From contig CAXXKP010000001.1 in NCBI GenBank assembly GCA_963663665.2, positions 496,001-560,000 of the forward strand: a stretch of 64,000 nt of DNA. The letters are read 5' to 3'. The first letter of the stretch is position 1, and the number at the start of each line of letters is the position of its first letter. Origin of the DNA: SABI01 sp963663665 (GTDB taxonomy: Bacteria > Spirochaetota > Spirochaetia > Sphaerochaetales > Sphaerochaetaceae). The translations under genes were made by a program, and so were the position numbers. Positions 54,869-64,000 of this stretch are shown in pieces. The notes below the pieces were generated by a model. That model saw nothing but the letters and a program-made list of their open reading frames with translations, had not been told where the DNA came from and made no database searches.

Positions 54869-56573
54869 GCATCCATTCCCTTATATAGGTGTTTATATTG
54901 ATGTGAGATTTCATCTCCATCACAGTCTCCACCAGTTCCTTCGCTTCTTGCAATGTGATTGACCTGATAATATTCTTAATCTCCAATATACTTATTGGAC
55001 TCATCGAGAATTCATCTAGTCCTAAACCAACTAACAACACTGTTGATAAAGGATCCCCTGCCATTTCACCACACATTGCTACAGGGATATTGTGCTCATG
55101 ACCTTTTTCAATGATCATTTTAATTAACCTCAGTACACCTGGATGAAAGGGTTGATAAAGATAAGCTATCTTATCGTTTCCTCGATCTACCGCAATAGTA
55201 TACTGAATTAAATCATTTGTTCCAATGGAGAAGAAGTCTGTTTTTGTTGCTAATAAATCTGCAACAAGAGCTGCTGAAGGGACCTCTATCATAATTCCAA
55301 CCTGGATATCTTCATCAAATTCGATTCCAGTCCTTCTACACTCATCTTTTACTTGTTCTAATACAATTATTACATTATCTAGCTCTTCTGGACCACTAAT
55401 CATAGGAAACATAATTTTTGCTTTTCCAAAAGCGCTTGCTCTCAAGATGGCTCTCAATTGGATTCTAAAGATATCTTTTCTTGATAGACAAAAACGAACA
55501 GCTCTCCAACCAAGAATAGGGTTCTCTTCTCCAAGACCTTCCATACCAGGGATGACTTTATCTCCGCCAACATCGATAGTTCTAATTGTAACAGGACCAA
55601 TATCTTTCATTCTCTCAATTACTGATTTATATGCTATAAATTGTTCCTCTTCTGTTGCACCACCAGGTTTCAAAAAAAGAAACTCTGACCTAAAGAGTCC
55701 AATACCATCAGCACCATGAGTAACAACAGCTTCTAATTCTTCAACAGTTTCAATATTTGCTTTTAATACAACCCTATGGTCATCTTTTGTTATTGTTGCT
55801 AGATCAGTTAATTGTTCTAACTCTTTTTCATGAGCCATCCACTTAACAAATCTCTCATTCATTTTTTTTGCAGAAGCAGAGTTTGGTCTGATGGAAACTT
55901 CACCTAAGTTCCCATCAACAATTATCTCATCACCCATGTGAACTTTTTCAGTTATTCTTCCTAAGCCTAAGACCGTAGGTATTTGTAAAGCTCTTGCTAA
56001 AATTGCAACATGGCTTGTTCTTCCACCTCGATCAAGGGCAATTGCTTTAATTTTACTAGGATCAAGAGTAAGAGCCTCTGATGGTAACAAGGAATCTGCA
56101 ACGAGAACGACTTCTTTATTAATAGTTGAAAGGCTTGGTCGTGATTTCCCCATCATCATCCAGATGATTCTCCAACCAATATCATAAAAATCTGCTTTTC
56201 TCTCTCTCAGTACAGGATCGTTAGAGGTCTCAAGCATCTCGATGAGAGAACTAACAATTCTCTCTACTGCCCACTCACTACAGACTCTCTCTTTTTCAAT
56301 CAAGGTCTCCACTGACAAAATAAATTCTGGGTCTTGAAGCATCAAAAGATGCGTTTCAAGGATCTTCCGATGATCCTCTCCACTTACCTCGGAAACTAAT
56401 TTATTTAATTGTTTATCGACTTTCTTCCGAGCACTATGAAAACGTTTCTTCTCAATTGAGAGGTTTTCTTCCTCAACATTATTATGCGGAATTACAATCT
56501 TTTCATGTACATAGAGAAATGTTTTCCCGATGCCAATACCTGCCGAAGCAGCAATACCTTTTAGAATTCTCAT
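54837..56573 (-). CDS. ptsI: Phosphoenolpyruvate-protein phosphotransferase (PTS EI)
   Basis: 578 residues from the ATG at 56573 (MRILKGIAASAGIGIGKTF, the usual start); an ATG five codons earlier is also open, and neither has a clear ribosome site. The phospho-His lies in LDRGGRTSHVAILARAL; the PEP-binding barrel has FRSEFLFLKPGG, GWRAVRFCLSR, and the active-site Cys in IPVAMCGEMAGDP. It passes phosphate from PEP to HPr; no HPr gene or sugar permease is seen here, so a regulatory PTS with the EIIA-CBS protein at 2293-3189 is thinkable. Confidence 0.92.
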   Translation of the reverse strand: MRILKGIAASAGIGIGKTFLYVHEKIVIPHNNVEEENLSIEKKRFHSARKKVDKQLNKLVSEVSGEDHRKILETHLLMLQDPEFILSVETLIEKERVCSEWAVERIVSSLIEMLETSNDPVLRERKADFYDIGWRIIWMMMGKSRPSLSTINKEVVLVADSLLPSEALTLDPSKIKAIALDRGGRTSHVAILARALQIPTVLGLGRITEKVHMGDEIIVDGNLGEVSIRPNSASAKKMNERFVKWMAHEKELEQLTDLATITKDDHRVVLKANIETVEELEAVVTHGADGIGLFRSEFLFLKPGGATEEEQFIAYKSVIERMKDIGPVTIRTIDVGGDKVIPGMEGLGEENPILGWRAVRFCLSRKDIFRIQLRAILRASAFGKAKIMFPMISGPEELDNVIIVLEQVKDECRRTGIEFDEDIQVGIMIEVPSAALVADLLATKTDFFSIGTNDLIQYTIAVDRGNDKIAYLYQPFHPGVLRLIKMIIEKGHEHNIPVAMCGEMAGDPLSTVLLVGLGLDEFSMSPISILEIKNIIRSITLQEAKELVETVMEMKSHININTYIREWMHVRFGSIVTA

Positions 56574-56643
56574 AGATGGAAATATCATACGAGGTTTTTC
56601 ATCTGATGTAAATAGAAGCTTATCATTGTATTACTTTCAGTGT

Positions 56644-57219
56644 ATGATAATTAAGATGGCTAATGACCAATTCTCACAAGTAAAAATAGTAAAAGTCCTC
56701 CTGGTATTCCTCGCCATACTGATTGTTTTATCACTTATGATAATCATATCTTTACCTACTATCAAAAAATCTATTGATGCATCGGGAGTAATCCCCCTTA
56801 TTAAGAACCATATAAGTGAAAGAAAAGAGGAAGAGAAAGAAATTCTCCTCACATTATATTTCCCTATTCCTTCCGCAGTCGACTCAACATATCGCTATAC
56901 TAATTCATCTATCATGGTCAAAAATAATTCTCTCATAGTTCATAATTTCCTAGAAGAACTTCTCAAAGGAGTTCCTCAAGGCTTATTGATTGAAGGAGCT
57001 ATTTCATATATTCCTCCACACACTTCTCTTATCGGATATACTGTCTCAAATAATATTGGGTATATTCATCTTAGTGAAGAATTCCTAGATTCTTCCCTCA
57101 TCGATAAAAGTAACACTTTACGCTATGAGCAAGTGGAAAAGAACCTAAAAAGTAATTTTTCACTAAAAGATGTTATTTTTATCATAAAAGGCGAAATTAT
57201 AAATAAAAATGTACAATAG
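56644..57219 (+). CDS. GerMN-domain protein with N-terminal membrane anchor
   Basis: About 191 residues from the ATG at 56644 (an ATG at 56656 is the alternative; no strong site for either). One membrane segment (VLLVFLAILIVLSLMIIISL) is followed by a GerMN-like domain: EILLTLYFP, VHNFLEELLKGVPQGLL, and GYIHLSEEFLD. Such domains occur in spore-germination proteins and in envelope proteins of non-sporeformers. Function unknown; likely at the outer face of the inner membrane. Confidence 0.7.
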   Translation: MIIKMANDQFSQVKIVKVLLVFLAILIVLSLMIIISLPTIKKSIDASGVIPLIKNHISERKEEEKEILLTLYFPIPSAVDSTYRYTNSSIMVKNNSLIVHNFLEELLKGVPQGLLIEGAISYIPPHTSLIGYTVSNNIGYIHLSEEFLDSSLIDKSNTLRYEQVEKNLKSNFSLKDVIFIIKGEIINKNVQ

Positions 57220-57449
57220 ATTCCCTAGAAGTGGTATCTCTTGAAATCAATTAAGCATTTTTTTCTACTTGAATAATTTCATCAAGCATCTCTGGTATAT
57301 ATACTCATTTTAGCGTTTTATAACAGTTATAATTATGGTATACTTACTCAAAGTGAGATTATGGCTTACATCATTGGTATTATACGACAATTAATTCTTC
57401 ACTAAGTAATATAAGTATGATAATTATTTAAAAAAGTGAGAATTCTTTC

Positions 57450-58508
57450 ATGAAGGCATATAGAATGGCGTGTATAACCAAATATATCATCCTCCTCCTT
57501 CTTTCCACTTTTTTTATTCCGCCTATTATACATAGTGAGCCTTTACCTGTTATAAGGATCTCTGTAGAAAATACGAACGCTCATGTTCAAACTAAATCAG
57601 TTCTACGATTTACAAATATCCTCAAAGAAAAGTTAGAAGGGCTGTACACAATTGAATTTTATCCTGCCGCATCATTATTCAAAGATGCTGATATATTTCG
57701 AGCTCTTGCACAAGGAAAAGTTGAGATCGCAGTTCCTGGGACATGGCAGTTTGATAAACTTGTCCCAGAAGTTGGAGTCTTTCTCCTCCCTAGCTTGTAT
57801 GGAAGACCAGGTAAGATCTCATACGCTCTTATGGAAAGTGAGGTTGGGAAAAATGTAATATCTTCTATCGAAAAGAAAATTGATGTCAAAGTTCTTGGCC
57901 GTTTCATAGACTTAGGCCATACACATATATTTTCAACTCGCAAAGTAATCGAGAATCCAAATGATTTTATTACTAAAAGAATTAGAGTCGCAGGTGGAAT
58001 TGCAAATGAGCTACGCATTGAAGCTCTGGGAGCATCTGCTGTTACTATTGCTTGGCCAGATCTTCCTTTAGCCCTAAAAGGCGGAAAAGTAGATGGGGTA
58101 TTAACCTCATACGAAACAATTGTAAGCGCAAAACTTTATGAAAATTATATCAACCATGTGTGGGAGGACAACGAATATTTTGCTCAATACGTACCAATAG
58201 TTTCTCGTCCTTTTTGGAATAGATTGCCCCCTACCACCCAGAATATCATCCTCTCAGCATGGGAAAGTATCGTTGATGAAGCACGAGTAGAAGCAGCAAT
58301 AGCTCAATATGAAGCGAAATTAGTTATGTTGCGAAACGGTTCTACTATTATAATCCCGAAAGAGAATATAATTACTCAAATACGAAATAGATTAGTGAAG
58401 GAAGAAAAAAATATAGCAGAAAAAATTGGAATTCCCATCACTACTTATACTCTGTTCACCGATTTTATCAAAAATTTAGACACCCCTAATTATGAGTACA
58501 GTACATGA
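57450..58508 (+). CDS. TRAP-type solute-binding protein, DctP family
   Basis: 352 residues. A signal peptide (about 1-30) precedes the DctP fold: RFTNILKEKLEGLYTIEFYPAASLF, ALAQGKVEIAVPG, RIRVAGGIANELRIEALGA and DLPLALKGGKVDGVLTSYETIV. The Arg of KRIRVAGG is the usual carboxylate anchor. No DctQ or DctM permease gene lies nearby; instead its stop overlaps the GGDEF gene (ATGA). The protein may therefore serve as a ligand sensor for the diguanylate cyclase. The ligand is probably an organic acid, by family. Confidence 0.85.
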   Translation: MKAYRMACITKYIILLLLSTFFIPPIIHSEPLPVIRISVENTNAHVQTKSVLRFTNILKEKLEGLYTIEFYPAASLFKDADIFRALAQGKVEIAVPGTWQFDKLVPEVGVFLLPSLYGRPGKISYALMESEVGKNVISSIEKKIDVKVLGRFIDLGHTHIFSTRKVIENPNDFITKRIRVAGGIANELRIEALGASAVTIAWPDLPLALKGGKVDGVLTSYETIVSAKLYENYINHVWEDNEYFAQYVPIVSRPFWNRLPPTTQNIILSAWESIVDEARVEAAIAQYEAKLVMLRNGSTIIIPKENIITQIRNRLVKEEKNIAEKIGIPITTYTLFTDFIKNLDTPNYEYST

Positions 58509-60037
58509 GAAATATGAAAAATTCTGATTCTCGCCCATCACTTTTTTCTCACAACACCCTACCCTTCATAATAATGGTGGTTCTCTTCATCCTCTTTGCT
58601 CTCACATTAAATCTGCAGAGAAACCAAGAGTTACATAATCTAGAACTCAGGCTACAATTGCAAGCAAGCTTACTTGCAGAAAAAATTTCGAACAATCTTA
58701 AAACATATGAAATGACAATAGCGTTATTAGACCAAGCAGCTAAGAAAGGGAATATGAAGGATACACAAGAGAAGGATTTCCTTGATCAGATAATCAGAAG
58801 GCAGTTACTACTTCAAGAAGATTTAGACGGAGTTATTTTTTTTAGCGAAACCGGGGACACTCTCTATTCAACCTACCACACACAATCTCCAGATCTTATT
58901 CAAATACAAAATATTATAGAAACAAATCAGATTCAGCAACAAAAAGAATTCTGCCTCTCTCCAATCATTCATCAAGCGGAAAGTGTGATTGTCATGAGTA
59001 AGATTATCTATAACGAAAATCTAGATCCACATGCGATTATTGCACTGGTGATTAAAACTGACTTTCTCTTTGATCCTCTTCTAATTCAATTGTTGAATGG
59101 AATAAGAAAAGCTATATTGTATGATTCTCAAGGAAACATCTATGCATCATGGTATAATGATTTGTTTAAAGAGGAGAATCAGGAAACTCCAATTTATTCA
59201 ATCTCTGAAATGACACAATTCTCCCTCATCGAACAATTGGAGCAAAATGATTCATCTCTGAAGGGGGGAATGAGAATACTCTCATTAAAGGATGTCTATA
59301 TACCGATTGCTCAAATTTCGAATTTTCCTCTTACCATTGCTCTTGATGTAAGTATCAAAGAAGCTATGAAAGCATATGATAAATCTTTATATATTAATTT
59401 AGTTGCAATACTGTTTCTATTAATAGTCTTATACTTCATAAATCAACGTCTTCTCACACATAGAAGAGCAAAAGAATCGCTTCAACAAAAAATGGTAGAA
59501 GAATTGAGTCAACAAGTAAAAGAGAGAACAGCTGAGTTAGAGAGGTTGAGCAATATCGATGTTCTCACAGGCCTGATGAATAGAAGGCAATTCGATATCC
59601 TTATTGAAAGAGAAAGAGAAACACACATTCTAAATTCACAGCCTTTTTCTATCATTGCGATCGATTTAGATGAGTTCAAACATATTAACGACACCTTTGG
59701 TCATGGCGTTGGAGATGAAGTATTAATTCATATTTCTAGCCTTCTTTTAAAAGATATAGGAGCTCAAGGTTATATCGCACGTTGGGGAGGCGATGAATTA
59801 ATGATATTACTTCCTCACATGAAGGGTAGCGATGCTATTAATGTTGGTAAATCGCTATGCTCTTCTATTGAACAAAACAGATTAAGAAATGAGATTCTTT
59901 GTACTATAAGTATTGGAGTGGCAGAACATATTCCTGGAGAAGATTTAAAAGATCTTATACGCAGAGCTGATATTGCTCTTTATAAAGCAAAGGATGAAGG
60001 ACGTAATAGAGCGTTACTGGCACCAGAGCCCAAATAG
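58505..60037 (+). CDS. Membrane diguanylate cyclase with periplasmic sensor domain
   Basis: 510 residues. Two membrane segments (about 18-37 and 292-315) flank a 250-residue periplasmic sensor of Cache-like appearance; a coiled-coil linker follows, then a GGDEF domain (about 350-505) with LTGLMNRRQFD, IIAIDLDEFKHINDTFGH and RWGGDELMILLP. The active-site motif is GGDEL, and the RxxD inhibitory site is absent, so feedback control by c-di-GMP is unlikely. Four-base overlap with dctP suggests that the two proteins work as a pair. The activity itself is inferred. Confidence 0.85.
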   Translation: MRNMKNSDSRPSLFSHNTLPFIIMVVLFILFALTLNLQRNQELHNLELRLQLQASLLAEKISNNLKTYEMTIALLDQAAKKGNMKDTQEKDFLDQIIRRQLLLQEDLDGVIFFSETGDTLYSTYHTQSPDLIQIQNIIETNQIQQQKEFCLSPIIHQAESVIVMSKIIYNENLDPHAIIALVIKTDFLFDPLLIQLLNGIRKAILYDSQGNIYASWYNDLFKEENQETPIYSISEMTQFSLIEQLEQNDSSLKGGMRILSLKDVYIPIAQISNFPLTIALDVSIKEAMKAYDKSLYINLVAILFLLIVLYFINQRLLTHRRAKESLQQKMVEELSQQVKERTAELERLSNIDVLTGLMNRRQFDILIERERETHILNSQPFSIIAIDLDEFKHINDTFGHGVGDEVLIHISSLLLKDIGAQGYIARWGGDELMILLPHMKGSDAINVGKSLCSSIEQNRLRNEILCTISIGVAEHIPGEDLKDLIRRADIALYKAKDEGRNRALLAPEPK

Positions 60038-60054
60038 TTTGATCATAGTTCTCC

Positions 60055-60852
60055 TTACTTTTGTTCAGTATCATGAATAAGGATTTCTATCTCTTGCTTA
60101 AATTGATCTATTGAGAGACCTTGTGATACTACAAGCATTGCAAGAAATTCCCTGTTCCCTTTTCTACCTTTGATCGGAGAGTTAATGATAGCCTTGATTC
60201 CAATATTCTCATTCTCTAAGCTTCTATAAACAGATATTAGAGTATCATATAAAAGGTTGTTATCTGTAATAACACCTGAGAAATCTTCTCTACTACCTTC
60301 AATTTCAAACTGAGGTTTAATGAGAGATATCATCCATTTTTGGTGAGTTAGACTCAAAATATGTGAGGCAGCACCAGAAATAGATCGAAACGAGAGATCC
60401 GCTACTGCTGCATCAACTTCAATATCTCCTTGAAGAATATGCATTATGTTTGTCTTCTCATGAACAATAACTCTCTGGTCGACTCTAAGCCGCCAGTCAA
60501 GTTGATTATACCCAACATCGACACAATGTACTTTCTGCGCACCATTTTGCAAAAGACAATCAGTAAAACCACCAGTTGAGGAACCTGCATCGACAAAGAC
60601 TAATCCAGTTACATCAAGATCCCAAGCTAGGAGTGCTTTTGCAAGTTTTAATCCACCTCGAGAAACATATTTAGTATTTTGAATCACACAAGTTGAAGTA
60701 GATGGAAAAAGTTGCCAAGAATCTCTCACACCCTCTCCATCAATACTCACTTGTTTAGAAGCAATATATGAGAGAAGAACAGATCGTTCGGTATCAGGAT
60801 ACTGATTGACTAAGAGATCAATAACTTTTACTTTTTTCACTCTCTTTTTCAT
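60055..60852 (-). CDS. tlyA: TlyA-type rRNA 2'-O-methyltransferase
   Basis: 265 residues. N-terminal S4 RNA-binding domain, then a Rossmann methyltransferase: YVSRGGLKLAKAL, FVDAGSSTGGFTDCLLQNGA and PQFEIEGSRE. Related enzymes methylate C1409/C1920-type cytidines in 16S and 23S rRNA; older annotation as hemolysin is misleading. It starts two bases after the ymdB stop. Confidence 0.9.
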   Translation of the reverse strand: MKKRVKKVKVIDLLVNQYPDTERSVLLSYIASKQVSIDGEGVRDSWQLFPSTSTCVIQNTKYVSRGGLKLAKALLAWDLDVTGLVFVDAGSSTGGFTDCLLQNGAQKVHCVDVGYNQLDWRLRVDQRVIVHEKTNIMHILQGDIEVDAAVADLSFRSISGAASHILSLTHQKWMISLIKPQFEIEGSREDFSGVITDNNLLYDTLISVYRSLENENIGIKAIINSPIKGRKGNREFLAMLVVSQGLSIDQFKQEIEILIHDTEQK

Positions 60853-60854
60853 AT

Positions 60855-61655
60855 TTAGATATGGTAATTCTCTTGGAAGGGAACAATTGAAATCGCTTTC
60901 TTATTTGAGACATCAATCTCTATCACAACTCCTTGCAAAGTCGCAGGAGCATCGACTATTTCATTTCTAAACGGAATCTGTGTCATCTGTCTTTTAATTG
61001 CAATCATTGGGTCTGACCCAATCACACTGTTGAAGGGGCCACACATTCCCATATCTGTTATATAAGCACTTCCTTTTGGGAGAATTCTTGCATCAAATGT
61101 TTGTACATGAGTGTGGGTCCCAACTAGTGCTGTTATAGATCCATCAAGGTATAGAGCAAGAGCTTCTTTCTCTTGAGGAATCTCTGCATGGAAATCTATA
61201 AGTATTGCATCTGTTGTTCTTTTCATTCTTTCAACTATTTGAGAACCTACTTGAAAAGGACAATCAATAGTACTCATCTGCATTCTTCCTTGCAAATTTA
61301 TTACCCCAATCTTAGATCCTTTGATATCTATTATCGTAGAGCCATGCCCAGGAGCTGACTTCGGATAGTTTGCAGGTCTCAAGATTCTTTCATCCTTATC
61401 TAGGGTAGTTCTAAACTCTTCCTTTTGCCAGATATGATTTCCACTAGTAATAACATGTACTCCTAGTGAAAAGAATTGCCTCGCAATCTCTTCTGTAAGG
61501 CCAAATCCATTATCGGCATTCTCTCCATTGACAATTACGATATCTGCTCTATGTTGCTTAATGAGCTGAGGTAATCCAATAAAAAGGGCTCTACACCCAG
61601 GTTGTCCAAGAACATCCCCAAGAAGTAGAGCCTTAAGTGTACGCTGTGTTGCCAT
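60855..61655 (-). CDS. ymdB: YmdB-type metallophosphoesterase
   Basis: 266 residues. LLGDVLGQPGCRAL, VNGENADNGFGLT, GNHIWQ, DFHAE and GTHTHVQTFDARIL are the metal sites of the TIGR00282 family, cyclic-nucleotide phosphodiesterases that control RNase Y-related and biofilm functions in Bacillus. It follows rny by 8 bases, the classic rny-ymdB pair. Confidence 0.92.
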   Translation of the reverse strand: MATQRTLKALLLGDVLGQPGCRALFIGLPQLIKQHRADIVIVNGENADNGFGLTEEIARQFFSLGVHVITSGNHIWQKEEFRTTLDKDERILRPANYPKSAPGHGSTIIDIKGSKIGVINLQGRMQMSTIDCPFQVGSQIVERMKRTTDAILIDFHAEIPQEKEALALYLDGSITALVGTHTHVQTFDARILPKGSAYITDMGMCGPFNSVIGSDPMIAIKRQMTQIPFRNEIVDAPATLQGVVIEIDVSNKKAISIVPFQENYHI

Positions 61656-61663
61656 ACAATCCT

Positions 61664-63193
61664 TTATCTTGCGTATTCTACTACGCGCATTTCACGAATA
61701 ATTGTGACTTTGATTCGTCCAGGATATCTAAGCTCTGCTTCGATTCTCCCAGCGATTCCTTTTGCAATCTCTTTTGCCCCATCATCTGATACACTTTCAT
61801 TATTTACTAAGATTCTTAATTCTCTTCCAGCTTGTATAGCAAAAGCCTTATCAACACCAGTGAAGCTTTCAGCAATGTGTTCAAGGTTCTCAAGTCTCTT
61901 AATATAGTTGTCAATTGTTTCTCTACGAGCTCCTGGCCTTGCTGCTGAGATAGCATCTGCAATCTGTACGATAACTGATTCTATACAATTTGGCTCAATA
62001 TCATCATGATGAGATAAAATAGAGTTTATAACACGAGGATCTTCACCTAATCTCTTAGCTAAGTCTGCTCCCATCTCTGCATGGTTTGCATCCCCTTCAG
62101 ATTCCATCCCTTTACCAATATCATGTAAAAGTCCACCACGGCGCGCAATTTCTCTGTCAGCACCGACTTCACTCGCAATCATGCCAGCAAGAACTGCAAC
62201 TTCCTTAGAATGGTTTAAAACATTTTGTCCATAACTTGTTCTAAAATGCAATTTTCCAAGTGCCCTTATCATCTCTTGGCTCATATTATGAATTCCAAGG
62301 TCAAATAATACTTTATCTGCCTCTTCAATGATAACTCTTGTGATTTCTTTGGTTACTTTTGTTACCACTTCTTCAATTCGTGCAGGGTGAATCCTTCCAT
62401 CCTGGACTAATCTTTCGAGGGAAACGCGGGCTATCTCTTTTCTCACAGGATCGAAACAGGAAATAACAACAGCTTCTGGTGTATCATCAATAATAATATC
62501 TACTCCGGTAAGCGTTTCTAACGTCCTTATGTTTCTTCCTTCTCGACCAATAATTCGCCCTTTCATCTCATCGCCAGGTAAGGAAACTGTTGTTACCGTC
62601 ACCTCAGAACTAACTTCTGTTGCGATTCTCTGAATAGTAGTGACAATAATGTCTCGAGCAAGTTTATCAGCTTTTAACTGAGCTTCTTGTTCAATCTTAT
62701 TTATAACGAGTTGAGCGTCTCTTTTTGCGTCAACTTGAAGATTATCCATGATAAGTTGTTTTGCTTCTTCACTCGTCATAGACGCAACTCTCTCAAGTTC
62801 TACCAACCACTTAGCTTCCATTTCAGACAGAGCTTTATCTCTCTGAACATGTAGCACCTCTTTGTCTGCAAGCTGTCTCTTTTGGACATCTAGTTCTGAT
62901 TGTTTCCGTTCTAAATTTTCTTCTTTTACTAACAATCTTCGTTCTGTTTTCTGAAGTTCACCTCTGCGTTCTCTTGCTTCTCGCTCCTGTTGTTGTTGTT
63001 CTTTAACCAACAAATCTCGAGTTTCAATTAACAGTTCTTTACTTTTTGCTTCTGCATCTTTTATAGCTTCTTCATTCAACCGAACGGCCTTCTGTTCGAT
63101 CGATGTGAGCTTAAATCTCGCATACGTCCAACGAATTAACCATCCTAGGATTATACTAACAAGACAAAGAGGGATAAACCATAATGCGTTCAT
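61664..63193 (-). CDS. rny: Ribonuclease Y
   Basis: 509 residues. One N-terminal membrane anchor (WFIPLCLVSIILGWLI), a long charged coiled coil to about residue 190, a KH domain (GRIIGREGRNIRTLE), and the HD domain (GLLHDIGKGMESEGDANHAEMGADL). It is the membrane endoribonuclease that starts mRNA decay. GGGGGTAACAT before the ATG gives a good site. RicT at 35504 may be a partner. Confidence 0.95.
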   Translation of the reverse strand: MNALWFIPLCLVSIILGWLIRWTYARFKLTSIEQKAVRLNEEAIKDAEAKSKELLIETRDLLVKEQQQQEREARERRGELQKTERRLLVKEENLERKQSELDVQKRQLADKEVLHVQRDKALSEMEAKWLVELERVASMTSEEAKQLIMDNLQVDAKRDAQLVINKIEQEAQLKADKLARDIIVTTIQRIATEVSSEVTVTTVSLPGDEMKGRIIGREGRNIRTLETLTGVDIIIDDTPEAVVISCFDPVRKEIARVSLERLVQDGRIHPARIEEVVTKVTKEITRVIIEEADKVLFDLGIHNMSQEMIRALGKLHFRTSYGQNVLNHSKEVAVLAGMIASEVGADREIARRGGLLHDIGKGMESEGDANHAEMGADLAKRLGEDPRVINSILSHHDDIEPNCIESVIVQIADAISAARPGARRETIDNYIKRLENLEHIAESFTGVDKAFAIQAGRELRILVNNESVSDDGAKEIAKGIAGRIEAELRYPGRIKVTIIREMRVVEYAR

Positions 63194-63308
63194 ATGTTAC
63201 CCCCATTTGTAATTATATTATAATACGTACCTACTCTACAATTGTCAAGCGAATGGCATATTCCTTTAAAAAAGAGATATTGATCTATTTTTTTATTATA
63301 TAAATATT

Positions 63309-63338
63309 TATAGCCGCCTTCGTATGAGGGCGGCTATA
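63309..63338 (-). terminator. Hairpin after rplQ
   Basis: TATAGCCGCC (63309-63318) pairs exactly with GGCGGCTATA (63329-63338), with a few more pairs inside the loop. Reading the minus strand, an AT-rich tail (AAATATTTATAT) follows. It lies 42 bases past the L17 stop and ends the rpoA-rplQ operon. Confidence 0.75.
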
Positions 63339-63379
63339 GTTTTCACTGACTTTAATTGTTGAAAGTTAAAAATATAGTC

Positions 63380-63787
63380 TTAACTTTTCTTAGCTTCTTT
63401 CTCTTTCTTTTCGCCTTTTTTAGGCTTACTTGTCTTTTCAACAAGTTCTAAGATTGCCATTTCAGCTGCATCACCTTTCCTGCTACCAGTTTTCAGAATG
63501 CGAGTATATCCACCTTTTCTTTCTGTGAATAATGGGGCAATTTCAGTAAAGAGTTTCGCTATGATAGCTTCATCTTTAATATCTCTACCAATCATACGAC
63601 GGGAATGAACAGAATCGAGTTTTGCTCTTGTGATCATTTTCTCAGCGACCCGTTGTACTTCTTTAGCCTTCGCTTTAGTTGTTTCAATTCTTTCATAACG
63701 AAACAGCGAAGTCACCATATTGCGCTTGAGCGCTTTACGCTGGCCAGATCTGCGGCTCAGTGCATTAAAACCAATTCTATGCTTCAT
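63380..63787 (-). CDS. rplQ: 50S ribosomal protein L17
   Basis: 135 residues. MKHRIGFNALSRRSGQRKALKRNMVTSLF is the L17 start; the body ends GDAAEMAILELVE and a Lys-rich tail (KPKKGEKKEKEAKKS) extends it past the usual 115-125. The ATG lies within the end of rpoA (11-base overlap), the conserved rpoA-rplQ order. Confidence 0.95.
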   Translation of the reverse strand: MKHRIGFNALSRRSGQRKALKRNMVTSLFRYERIETTKAKAKEVQRVAEKMITRAKLDSVHSRRMIGRDIKDEAIIAKLFTEIAPLFTERKGGYTRILKTGSRKGDAAEMAILELVEKTSKPKKGEKKEKEAKKS

Positions 63788-64000
63788 TCTCTTCTTCCTT
63801 GTTCCCTGGGATTCTAACTGAGTTCTTCAAGACTGAGTAATCTGTCATACCAAGACTTAAATTCCACTCTTTTAGTTTCTCTTTGATCTCTGAAAGTGAT
63901 TTCTTTCCAAAATTTCGAGTCTTGCCAATCTCTTCTTCAGTCTTTTTGGTTAGATCACCAATGGTCTGGATATGAGCATTCTTCAGACAATTACTTGATC
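63777..64000 (-). CDS. rpoA: RNA polymerase alpha subunit, C-terminal part
   Basis: The window ends inside the gene; 74 codons remain, ending at the TAG at 63779-63777. The C-terminal domain is clear: CLKNAHIQTIGDLTKKTEEEI, then GKTRNFGKKSLSEIKEKL and LSLGM. These helices bind UP elements and activators. The tail RIPGNKEEENEA overlaps the rplQ start by 11 bases. The frame continues beyond the window. Confidence 0.92.
   Translation of the reverse strand, partial: SSNCLKNAHIQTIGDLTKKTEEEIGKTRNFGKKSLSEIKEKLKEWNLSLGMTDYSVLKNSVRIPGNKEEENEA

Noticed and set aside
60055..60852. Hemolysin A as a virulence gene
   Set aside because: The sequence is an S4-methyltransferase of the TlyA family; the toxin name is historical.

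Overview
The window reads as chromosomal DNA of a low-GC (AT-rich by eye, not computed) member of the Spirochaetota, most likely in the Sphaerochaeta/Treponema part of the phylum. The basis is the gene content: two tandem Wzi-like outer-membrane beta-barrels, a spirochaete-type membrane-anchored coiled-coil protein with a very acidic tail, an outer-membrane and lipoprotein machinery (Lnt, lipoproteins), Rho next to L31, a RicT/PSP1 protein, a TGS-uridine kinase, RNase Y-YmdB-TlyA, and a TRAP binding protein paired with a GGDEF protein. The placement is an inference; no rRNA or tRNA is present to fix it.

Layout. 1-6310: accessory and membrane functions (partial ATP-grasp ligase with a GNAT enzyme, an ArsB/NhaD-type permease coupled to two CBS-domain proteins, an anaerobic sulfatase-maturase-like radical SAM enzyme, a lipoprotein hydrolase). 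6531-9837: a Nudix hydrolase overlapping a PLD-SF2 helicase-DUF3427 protein. 9866-14407: racemase, nitroreductase, and a complete zinc-uptake operon (binding protein, ATPase, permease, Fur/Zur regulator) preceded by a perfect Zur-like palindrome over the promoter. 14340-19172: YihY, lysophospholipase-like hydrolase, phosphoesterase, outer-membrane protein. 19174-25328: a divergent locus of aldehyde ferredoxin oxidoreductase-like and iron-alcohol-dehydrogenase-like proteins that have lost metal ligands, ending in a TGS-uridine kinase. 25334-36607: a long minus-strand block of housekeeping genes (NifU, NifS, YkgJ, SurE, a degenerate galactokinase, L31, Rho, CinA, Lnt, HU, S20, RicT). 36782-39939: TatD, Dus and a degenerate PurD-like protein. 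39936-43411: the two Wzi-like barrels. 44814-56573: rlmB, dnaJ, dnaK, grpE, pyrG, the coiled-coil protein, HAD, der, ptsI. 56644-60037: GerMN protein, DctP and GGDEF protein. 60055-64000: tlyA, ymdB, rny, then rplQ and the 3' end of rpoA.

The most unusual theme is a recurring one: several full-length, intact reading frames belong to well-known enzyme families but lack catalytic or metal-binding residues (AOR-like, two Fe-ADH-like, GHMP/galactokinase-like, PurD-like). The frames are intact and often translationally coupled to neighbours, which argues for repurposed proteins rather than decaying pseudogenes. No CRISPR array, insertion sequence, prophage, rRNA or tRNA gene was found. All family calls are from reading the sequence; no database search was run.
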